From the NCBI RefSeq assembly GCF_000633455.1, contig NZ_AYMG01000017.1, positions 1 through 64,000 of the forward strand: a DNA stretch of 64,000 nucleotides. The letters are read 5' to 3'. This document shows, one piece after another, positions 57,726-64,000 of the stretch. The translations under genes were made by a program, and so were the position numbers. The notes under the pieces are model-generated. The model was given only the letters and a program-made list of their open reading frames with translations, searched no databases and had not been told where the DNA came from. Every line of letters starts with the position of its first letter. The stretch's first letter is position 1. The stretch is from Pedobacter jeongneungensis (GTDB taxonomy: Bacteria; Bacteroidota; Bacteroidia; Sphingobacteriales; Sphingobacteriaceae).

Positions 57726-58421
57726 TTAGAGCAGTGATGCTCCTGGCTGAAGCTCATACGGGCTTTTACCAGGTTCAAAAATCCTGGTTTCTTCGCTTCC
57801 TTCGGTAGTGATGTTATCACCCTGTATTCTGATCCAGTTTCCTTCACGTAAGCCAACCACTTTTATCTCGTTTTGGGTTAAAAACTCTTTAATTCTGGTT
57901 TCTCTTGTCTCCCCGTTATGTTTTAGATCAGGATTTGGGTCCAGGTAATGCGGATTAAGGTTAAACGGAACCAAGCCCATACAATCAAAAGAAGAAGGAT
58001 AAACGATCGGCATATCATTAGTGGTTTTCATATTAATGCCGCCAATGTTGCTACCTGCGCTACAACCTAAATAGGCTTTGCCTTTTTTAATGTTTTCGCT
58101 CAAAACCGTCATCAGGTCAAGTTCGTGCAATGTTTTTACCAAAAGAAAAGTATTTCCACCACCGGTAAAATAACCTTTCGCCTGATGTACCGCTTCAGTA
58201 GGATTGGCAAATTCATGCAAACCTTTTACTTTGATATTAAGATTGGAGAAAAAATCTTTAGCTTTTTCGGTGTATTCATCATGCGAAATGCCACCTGGCC
58301 TGGCAAAGGGTATAAAAATGATTTCATCTGTTCCTTTAAATAAGGTAATAAGCTCATCTGTTAAGTATTCCAGGTAGTTTCCACCAAAAAGGGTAGAAGT
58401 AGATGCTAGTATAATATTCAT
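57726..58421 (-). CDS. pepE: Dipeptidase E (peptidase S51)
   Basis: A 231-aa cytoplasmic serine peptidase specific for Asp-X dipeptides. The nucleophile is Ser121 in LGCSAGSNIGG, the oxyanion-region motif GYFTGGGNTF precedes it, and His in FNLNPHYLDPN is a likely triad member. Length and motif positions match enterobacterial PepE closely. Monocistronic. Confidence 0.92.
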   Translation of the reverse strand: MNIILASTSTLFGGNYLEYLTDELITLFKGTDEIIFIPFARPGGISHDEYTEKAKDFFSNLNIKVKGLHEFANPTEAVHQAKGYFTGGGNTFLLVKTLHELDLMTVLSENIKKGKAYLGCSAGSNIGGINMKTTNDMPIVYPSSFDCMGLVPFNLNPHYLDPNPDLKHNGETRETRIKEFLTQNEIKVVGLREGNWIRIQGDNITTEGSEETRIFEPGKSPYELQPGASLL

Positions 58422-58530
58422 TTTAATAAATTTTCTTGTCCACCTTTAAATTAGTGTTTTTGCAAAGTTAAAAAACGGATAGAATTTTATTTTAATAATA
58501 TGCCTTGGTCAACCTAATAATGAATTGAAA

Positions 58531-59121
58531 TTAAGCCAGCATCTTTAAATCCTGCACAACAGTCCTGTTTCGTATTCTGCTCAAAGTTTCTAAGCGCATA
58601 CCCAGATAACTGGCTAAATAACGTTGGGGTATTCTATCAATATCAAAAGCTGTACTTTCAAGTTTAAGGTACCGTCCCAGTGCATTTGGGATCCTGGCCA
58701 TGATTGATCTTTCGGCAGCATGGTAATATTGTATTTCCAGAATCTTTCTGGCGATAACATGCGACTCCGGATAATTCGAATATAAGAAATCAGTAGTTGT
58801 ATAGGGGATGCGGATCAGGTGGCAGTCTTCAAGCGCCTGAAGGTATTCTACAGAATGATTAGATTGCTGATCAGGATGACGGATGGCCTCTATAATCTGA
58901 TTTTCGAAGCCAAACCAGGTACTGATATCTTTTTTTCTATCTTTAATAAAGCCCCTAACCACCCCTTTAATTAAAAAATACATGGCATTGTTGGAATCTA
59001 TGGGCGAGAGTATATGTTTGTGTTTTTTTACAGTTATGAATTGGCTGTTTATTTCACAATGCATCATGAATTCGCCAGACAGGGGATGAAATTTTTCCAA
59101 ATAGTTGAAAAATGGCTTCAT
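58531..59121 (-). CDS. Crp/Fnr-type transcription regulator
   Basis: A 196-aa protein from ATG 59121 (MKPFFNYLEKFHPLSGEF); the longer frame to 59184 adds a hydrophobic start unlike the family. A cyclic-nucleotide-binding-like domain (about 20-120: NAMYFLIKGVVRGFIKD) is followed by a long helix and a C-terminal helix-turn-helix (QRYLASYLGMRLETLSRIRN). Members like this in Bacteroidota usually do not bind cAMP with known affinity; the ligand is unknown. Confidence 0.88.
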   Translation of the reverse strand: MKPFFNYLEKFHPLSGEFMMHCEINSQFITVKKHKHILSPIDSNNAMYFLIKGVVRGFIKDRKKDISTWFGFENQIIEAIRHPDQQSNHSVEYLQALEDCHLIRIPYTTTDFLYSNYPESHVIARKILEIQYYHAAERSIMARIPNALGRYLKLESTAFDIDRIPQRYLASYLGMRLETLSRIRNRTVVQDLKMLA

Positions 59122-59306
59122 TGAAAGACGATTCTCAAAATCTATTATCATTATTATTAGGGATAGGATATAATCAATCAGCATATTTTCGAGTTAGTGT
59201 ATGGTAACCCGAAAAAACTAATTCAAAAGTATTGGCTATTCCGAAAAAAATGTAGTTAAAGGGAGTAACTTGTCTCTAATGATTCAATCGTTAGAGCAAA
59301 ATAGCG

Positions 59307-60548
59307 TTAAAATAAGCCTGAAACGTTTTCTCCCTGCGAAAAATAGGCCGTTGGCATGATGCCTTTTTCTTTTTTGAAAGCATTGTAAAAGGTAGCCTGA
59401 TTTTTAAATCCGGCTTCCTGAGCAATTGCCTCTATGGTAATCTTATCAACAAGGATAGGATATTGCGTTAAAAAATGTGCTATGCGATAGCTGTTGATCC
59501 AGTCGCGGAAATTCTTTCCAATGTGGTTATTGATCACAAAGGAACATTGATGAACAGGAATGTTGATACGGGTTGCCAGATCTATAATTTGTAAATCTTG
59601 ATTAAGGTACAGGCAATTATCTTCCATTTCTTTTTTGATCAGATCAACATATAATAAAATTTGTTCTTCTGATAGATTAAACTTCTTAACAGGGAGCGAT
59701 AAGGCTTTCGGAACCCTTATCATGTCGGATATTGTAAAATCTTCCGGGGGGCTTACCTCATCAGATACTATTTTATCTTTCCATTCATTCTTATTCCAAT
59801 CAATAGCTACCAGTAGAAAGCCATAAAAAATGCTGGGCTTATGCAATGCATATAAAAGGATGAGCAACAAAGCCGCACAGTTGATTACTACGAAAATTGA
59901 ATTTTCAATAGGTAGTTTTATGTTCCTCAATATGATTGGTGCCAGGCCTAAAAGTTGGAAAAAAGTAGCAACCTTAAGTAAAAATATTGCCCAATATTGT
60001 GCGGTATGGTTTAGGGCGTTTTTCCTCAAAACCCTCGATTTAATAACAGCGAGCCAGGTTAAGCCTAAATAAACTATAGTAAGTACTGGTCTGAACAAAA
60101 AATGGATGTAAGAAGGGAATAATCCAGTCTTCGCTTCTAATGAAAGATAACCCTCGGCATGCAGCTCGTTAACAATAAGGTTCCAATTAATTGGGGCTGA
60201 ACCCGGCCATGGAATAATATGTATAATGGCTAACATTGCGGGTATGAAATGAAAAAAATCCCTTTTTGTAATTATTCTCCTTTCGAACACAAAACCAGTG
60301 ATATAAAGATAAAAACAAGCAGGTGCTGCGAAATAGAAGGGGGTAAAAAACTGGAAAAATACGGAAAGTGGCTCTGCTTGTCCTGTCGTAATGAACAGTG
60401 AATTAAGTACTTGCCCAAAACGTGAAAATAACAAGATAGACAACATGATATTCTGCTTTCTATTCCCATTTTTTGCGAAAAATAAATGGAGTGAAATTAA
60501 AAGCAGGAAAAAACAGGTGGTGCCAGACAGAAAGTTAACAAACTGCAT
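59307..60548 (-). CDS. Membrane-anchored AraC-type regulator
   Basis: A 413-aa protein. About seven membrane helices occupy residues 1-~245 (FFLLLISLHLFF, PFYFAAPACFYLYITGFVF, FVVINCAALLLILLYAL). A C-terminal AraC-type helix-turn-helix (about 310-410) contains FRDWINSYRIAHFLT and IEAIAQEAGFKNQATFYNAF. It should sense an envelope signal and act on DNA from the membrane. Own transcription unit; gene order with the Crp/Fnr gene suggests no operon. Confidence 0.9.
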   Translation of the reverse strand: MQFVNFLSGTTCFFLLLISLHLFFAKNGNRKQNIMLSILLFSRFGQVLNSLFITTGQAEPLSVFFQFFTPFYFAAPACFYLYITGFVFERRIITKRDFFHFIPAMLAIIHIIPWPGSAPINWNLIVNELHAEGYLSLEAKTGLFPSYIHFLFRPVLTIVYLGLTWLAVIKSRVLRKNALNHTAQYWAIFLLKVATFFQLLGLAPIILRNIKLPIENSIFVVINCAALLLILLYALHKPSIFYGFLLVAIDWNKNEWKDKIVSDEVSPPEDFTISDMIRVPKALSLPVKKFNLSEEQILLYVDLIKKEMEDNCLYLNQDLQIIDLATRINIPVHQCSFVINNHIGKNFRDWINSYRIAHFLTQYPILVDKITIEAIAQEAGFKNQATFYNAFKKEKGIMPTAYFSQGENVSGLF

Positions 60549-60867
60549 ATATTGATACCAAGATAAAGCTTTATTGTTATAAATATATAAATTCAGTCTT
60601 ATTTTTAATACAAAATATAATAAAAATGATATTGTTTCGTCGTAGTGGATTTGTTTAAAAAACAGTTTGCAATTAAGCGCTTAAATATGGGCTGAGGACA
60701 AGATGCTTTATAATAGCTAAATCAATCGCTTAAGCCATTTGATTGTCTTGGTATTGTTTTGTCAATGCAGTTCAAGTTCCTTTAATTTGAAAAAATCATA
60801 AATTCCTGTCAACGGCAAAGGAAAGTTGGATTCTTTAATGTATAAAAAGCTGTAAAGTTAATCCACT
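60549..60867. other. Gap without gene
   Basis: About 320 AT-rich bases upstream of the membrane AraC gene and downstream of the LytS gene. I see no hairpin, repeat or frame of note. Confidence 0.45.
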
Positions 60868-61980
60868 TTACCCCTCTATAAAGATGCTAAGTTTTACTTT
60901 AAAACATTTCCGGTCATCAAGGCCATAACTAAATGTTGCGCCGTCTCCATAAGTATGTTTTAATCTGGTAGATATATTTGAAAGCCCGGAACCTAGGCCG
61001 CGATTATCGATATTTTGTTTTTGTCTGTTTTCAGTAGTAATCAGTAAAGTGTTTTCCTGGATAGAGATATCAACTTTAGGTATGCGCTCTTTATCGGTGA
61101 AGTCGCCATGTTTAAAAATGTTTTCTACCAATGTAATTAAGAGTAGCGGAATTACACGGGTATTAGCTGCCTGCTGACTATAATTAAAATTAAACCTGAT
61201 CTGTTCTTCATAACGCATTAAGTGCAACTGTATAAGCGTTTCTATATGTTCGATTTCATTTTTTAGCATAACCATTTCTTGCGTATTTTTGCTATCGGCA
61301 GAGTAGCGCATAATCTTCGCAAGGGCCATAATAGCTTTAGCACCGTCTGGAGATGTTTTATAGCAGGTATAATAAATATAATTGAGTGTATTAAACAGAA
61401 AATGCGGGTTTACCTGAGCGAGAAGGAAGGAATTTTTAGCCTGGGTAAGTTCCTTCTCTATAGTTTCTTTTGCTACCTGGCGCTCAAGATCCTTCATTTG
61501 CATCGCTTCTCTTAAATCCCTGTTCCTTTTGTAATTGAGGAAAAAGCAATAACCGGTAGAAAAAAAAATGAAATACATTCCTCTCCAAACATAGGCGAAA
61601 ATAAGTTGCTTATCGATAACCAATGGGCCATTTGAAAGAATATGTGTGAAACGATGCAGCAAGTTATCTACAATGCCTGTTACCACCAGGTAAACGGAAA
61701 GTTCTGTCGCCAGCAAGAACGCAAAAAACCATGCTTTTGGAATATTCTTCCCCGACATTATTTTTAAAAAAAGATAAGAGTGAAGGTAAAAAAGAGAAAT
61801 GTTGATCGTATAGTGAACGATATAATTCTCTAAAGTTCCGAATATACCCCTAGCAATGCCGCCAAGTACTGCATCATAAAAGATAAATATAAGCCATCCT
61901 AGCAGGTGATACCTGCTATCTGTTAAAAATCTGCCCAAAGCATTTAACCATACAATTTGGGGGTTTGGAAAGCTAATCAT
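60868..61980 (-). CDS. LytS-type sensor histidine kinase
   Basis: A 370-aa kinase of the His_kinase (LytS/YehU) class. Four membrane helices lie within 1-~150 (LLGWLIFIFYDAVLGGI, INISLFYLHSYLFLKI, WFFAFLLATELSVYLVV, YFIFFSTGYCFFLNY), then a coiled linker. The phospho-acceptor is His193 in QVNPHFLFNTLN; the ATP-binding part has LVENIFKHGD and GLGSGLSNISTRLKHTYG. It probably phosphorylates the LytTR regulator encoded 205 bases upstream on the same strand. Confidence 0.93.
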   Translation of the reverse strand: MISFPNPQIVWLNALGRFLTDSRYHLLGWLIFIFYDAVLGGIARGIFGTLENYIVHYTINISLFYLHSYLFLKIMSGKNIPKAWFFAFLLATELSVYLVVTGIVDNLLHRFTHILSNGPLVIDKQLIFAYVWRGMYFIFFSTGYCFFLNYKRNRDLREAMQMKDLERQVAKETIEKELTQAKNSFLLAQVNPHFLFNTLNYIYYTCYKTSPDGAKAIMALAKIMRYSADSKNTQEMVMLKNEIEHIETLIQLHLMRYEEQIRFNFNYSQQAANTRVIPLLLITLVENIFKHGDFTDKERIPKVDISIQENTLLITTENRQKQNIDNRGLGSGLSNISTRLKHTYGDGATFSYGLDDRKCFKVKLSIFIEG

Positions 61981-62038
61981 CTTGTTTATGGTAAAAAATT
62001 ATTTTTTTCTTTTTTAGGAGTTATGTTGCCAAAAAAAC

Positions 62039-62173
62039 ATGAAAAAACACCCGCTCTTAAAAAAACGAACAGCCTTTACATATGTTAAGGCTAAACACAA
62101 TGGCAATTCACCATTTCCTACGGATCCGACAAATACCAATGCCACAATAACTATTTTTGGATACAGTAAATGA
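62039..62173 (+). CDS. Candidate 44-aa peptide gene
   Basis: A 44-codon frame on the strand opposite to the kinase and regulator genes, in the gap between them. It begins MKKHPLLKKRTAF, is basic at first, then continues with a Pro/Thr/Asn-rich tail containing FPTDPTNTNATITIFGY. There is no Cys. A small basic start with a Thr-rich tail is reminiscent of short Bacteroidota peptides, some of which are precursors of modified peptides (inference). A hairpin follows at 62177-62198. No homologue can be named. Confidence 0.45.
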   Translation: MKKHPLLKKRTAFTYVKAKHNGNSPFPTDPTNTNATITIFGYSK

Positions 62174-62176
62174 GAT

Positions 62177-62198
62177 AAGCCCCGGTTATTTGGGGCTT
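62177..62198. terminator. Hairpin at the convergent ends of peptide and LytTR genes
   Basis: AAGCCCC at 62177-62183 pairs with GGGGCTT at 62192-62198 around an 8-base loop that includes the stop codon of the regulator gene. It could end both the rightward small gene and the leftward regulator gene. Confidence 0.55.
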
Positions 62199-62920
62199 AG
62201 TAGTTTATTAGCTATAAGCGCCATGAATTTTTTTTTATAGTTCTCACTAATGGGCGCTTTCCATTTTTGTTCCATATATACTGTATTCCCATCAACATGA
62301 ACAATTTTTTCCATATTAATAATGTTCGATTGATGTATCCTGATAAAACGCCTGTCGGTTGATAAACGCTCCTCTATATTTTTAAGCGTTTCGGTTGTTC
62401 GGTACCTCGCTGCATGAGTTTCTATCATGATATAATGTTCCTGAACATAGATAATGATGATTTCTGAAGGATTAATGGCAATAAATTTTCCCTTGGTTTC
62501 TCCTTTTATAAAAATTTTCTCATTGGGTAATGGTTGCGGCTGGCTTTTATTAACACTAAGGTTCAATATTCTGTTGGTGCACACTATAAATTTTGCCGGC
62601 TCTATGGGCTTAAGTAAATAATCTGCCGCGTGTACACCAAAAGCTTCGAGTGCAAACTGTGGGTAGGCTGTGGTAAAAATAATATGCGAAACTTTTGTCG
62701 ACAGCTTACTGGCCAAGTCAATTCCAGACAGCTGGGGCATATCAATATCTACAAAGAGAATGTCGATCTGTTCATGTTCTTGGATCTCAGCAAGTGCAGT
62801 AAGAGGATTGGTGTAAGTTTTATATAGCGTTAAATAGTCAAGTGTGTCGATCTGTTCGGAGAGTAGCTTTATGGCGAAGGGCTCATCATCAATGATAACG
62901 CATTTCAATGTGGGATGCAT
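62186..62920 (-). CDS. LytTR-type response regulator
   Basis: A 244-aa regulator. The receiver has DDE at 11-13, phospho-acceptor Asp58 (LFVDIDMPQLSG) and Lys in LLKPIEP. The LytTR DNA-binding domain (about 135-240) carries FIKGETKGKFIAINPSEIII and RRFIRIHQSNIINMEKIVHV. Partner of the downstream LytS kinase. LytTR proteins bind pairs of 9-bp repeats, and such elements occur upstream of both DUF2807 genes in this window. Confidence 0.94.
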   Translation of the reverse strand: MHPTLKCVIIDDEPFAIKLLSEQIDTLDYLTLYKTYTNPLTALAEIQEHEQIDILFVDIDMPQLSGIDLASKLSTKVSHIIFTTAYPQFALEAFGVHAADYLLKPIEPAKFIVCTNRILNLSVNKSQPQPLPNEKIFIKGETKGKFIAINPSEIIIIYVQEHYIMIETHAARYRTTETLKNIEERLSTDRRFIRIHQSNIINMEKIVHVDGNTVYMEQKWKAPISENYKKKFMALIANKLLSPK

Positions 62921-63284
62921 AAGTTAGTTTAGGGAATATAAATATCGTAAAAAAAATGTTGTTTTTGAAAGATTTGTACTACACAACAAGGAGTTTTAAA
63001 TGTCGGTAGGTTATTATAATCTGATTAATAGTTTTAGTTGATGGAAAGACAATCCGCCTAAAGAGCAAAGCAATTGGCTGTTTAAAACGAAAAATTTATT
63101 GTATAACACTTCTTTTAATAATTTCAGCTCAGCTAGTACGAAAAGTCGACTATCCATTTTGTCTAGCTGGAGAGTGATTACGGTTGCAAACGCAGTCACT
63201 AAAAACATGCACCAGGTTTTAAAAGGGTGTAGCCTAAGCAATCCGGCTCGAAAGGATTGTACAATCTTGATATTAATTTTCTTT
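62921..63284. other. Divergent gap before the double-glycine precursor gene
   Basis: 364 bases. The left end holds the promoter of the leftward regulator gene. On the right, the frame of the precursor gene stays open from 63099, but that stretch has no protein-like pattern. I saw no clear promoter box. Confidence 0.45.
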
Positions 63285-63506
63285 ATGAAAAAGCCAAACC
63301 ACGAAATCGAAAAATTTGATTTGGACCAGACCAGTCCACTAAACAGAGAACAAATGAAAAACATCCTTGGCGGATTAGCCGACGACGGTGATGAAGGCGA
63401 TGGTGGCGATGATGATACTGATGATAGTTTAGAATCAGATACTTCAGCTACAGAGCTATCGGTTACTTATGTTAGAAAAACTAAAAAGAACAGAGTTGAC
63501 CACTAG
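63285..63506 (+). CDS. Double-glycine-leader peptide precursor (RiPP-like)
   Basis: A 73-aa peptide from the ATG giving MKKPNHEIEKFDLD; the frame is open from 63099 but only this start makes sense. Residues 1-30 are a leader ending in the motif LNREQMKNILGG, the double-glycine type used by Bacteroidota natural-product precursors and cut by a peptidase-containing ABC exporter. The predicted core (31-73) is very acidic first (Asp/Glu/Gly-rich) and then Ser/Thr-rich with a basic end (VRKTKKNRVDH). There is no Cys. No modification enzyme lies inside the window. Confidence 0.75.
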   Translation: MKKPNHEIEKFDLDQTSPLNREQMKNILGGLADDGDEGDGGDDDTDDSLESDTSATELSVTYVRKTKKNRVDH

Positions 63507-63566
63507 TTTTTAATAAATTTAAATAGGGGCAGAGCAAGTTAGTTCTGTCCCTTGTGATATTACCTT

Positions 63567-64000
63567 ATGAAGATTTTTACCCTGATCCTATTTGTTTTTG
63601 CCGTTCCTGTTGTGATGAGGGCGCAAACTAATCCTTTTGAGCTGGGAGCAGAGTTGGTAGCACACAACAACTATTTAAAGGCAATAGATACCATTTATAA
63701 AATGAAATCGGCGCAATCTAAAAAAGATGGCTCCGGAAGGAAGAAACCTACGGTGTACGACCAGGCCCTTAGCTTTTTTTCTTCTGCCATTGGCGAAGAT
63801 TATCCATTAAACTGGGCAAGCCGTAAAAAACAGGATAGTGTGGTATCTCCAGTTACTTTTTTACCTGCTTACAAATATCTTTCTAAAGCAGCGGATAATC
63901 ATCAGGTAATTATGATCAATGAAGATCACAATACCCCAAAGAACCGGATTTTTACTGCCAATGTATTGGACGACTTATATAAAAAAGGATTTCGGTACCT
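63567..64000 (+). CDS. Exported protein, cut by the window end
   Basis: An incomplete frame (144 codons seen). Signal peptide MKIFTLILFVFAVPVVMRAQ, then a segment of short helices (AHNNYLKAIDTIYKMKSAQ), then NHQVIMINEDHNTPKNRIFT. The latter recalls the metal/His motif of ChaN-like or erythromycin-esterase-like folds (weak, by pattern only). It begins 60 bases after the precursor gene on the same strand, so it may be processed or co-expressed with it. Confidence 0.7.
   Translation, partial: MKIFTLILFVFAVPVVMRAQTNPFELGAELVAHNNYLKAIDTIYKMKSAQSKKDGSGRKKPTVYDQALSFFSSAIGEDYPLNWASRKKQDSVVSPVTFLPAYKYLSKAADNHQVIMINEDHNTPKNRIFTANVLDDLYKKGFRY

Noticed and set aside
63099..63284. Upstream extension of the precursor frame
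   Set aside because: The first 62 codons have no family resemblance; the ATG at 63285 gives the typical leader.
63014..63364. 116-codon leftward frame opposite the double-glycine precursor
   Set aside because: Overlaps the precursor leader and shows only hydrophobic low-complexity sequence; the forward frame has the motif.

Overview
The window reads as chromosomal DNA of a Bacteroidota bacterium, most likely Sphingobacteriaceae and close to Pedobacter. This rests on several things seen together: two SusC/SusD pairs, a hybrid-type two-component sensor next to a glycan locus, many lipoproteins whose lipobox Cys is followed by Lys-Lys, near-absence of Shine-Dalgarno sequences, AT-rich spacers, a LytS/LytTR pair, and a Bacteroidetes-type double-glycine peptide precursor. 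The genus is inferred from style, not from a marker gene.

Layout. 1-1084: an intergenic block with a 21/63-bp minisatellite. 1085-10292: a SusC/SusD operon carrying a gluzincin-type (Mx1) metallopeptidase and a DUF4302 lipoprotein, followed by a separate metzincin lipoprotein. It looks like a protein- or peptide-directed outer-membrane system. 10487-14010: a double-VOC protein, a DUF892 ferritin-like protein, a NarL-type response regulator and an ECF sigma factor. 14324-17858: two sulfatases, the first broken by a frameshift. 17945-22483: an S41 peptidase, a UspA / alcohol dehydrogenase / PNPOx-like stress trio, tRNA-Ser(UGA) and a DoxX protein. 22484-23141 is a gene-poor repeat graveyard holding a 380-bp segment bounded by a perfect 17-bp inverted repeat.

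23142-42815 is a polysaccharide utilisation locus. A two-component sensor and regulator (normally one fused protein, here two overlapping genes) is divergent from a GH43 gene. After about 0.9 kb of dispersed repeats come SusC, SusD, a DUF3823 lipoprotein, two GH43s, a clan GH-A hydrolase, a GH2, a GNAT acetyltransferase and a fourth GH43. Four GH43s plus GH2 suggest an arabinose- or xylose-containing plant glycan such as arabinan, arabinogalactan or arabinoxylan.

43002-57717 holds membrane and housekeeping genes (MOSC, MscS) and then many small secreted or lipid-anchored proteins of unknown role. Two families are duplicated together with their upstream regions: HEIGH metallopeptidases (48903-51117) and DUF2807 proteins (53688-56551). 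The two DUF2807 genes share a 54-bp upstream element containing 21-bp-spaced GTT repeats, like LytTR binding sites.

57726-64000: peptidase E, a Crp/Fnr regulator, a membrane-anchored AraC regulator, a LytS-type kinase and a LytTR regulator. Between the last two, on the opposite strand, is a 44-codon peptide gene. The window closes with a 73-aa double-glycine-leader precursor and the start of an exported protein. These two small peptide genes, and the possible LytTR control of the DUF2807 pair, are the best leads for undescribed biology.
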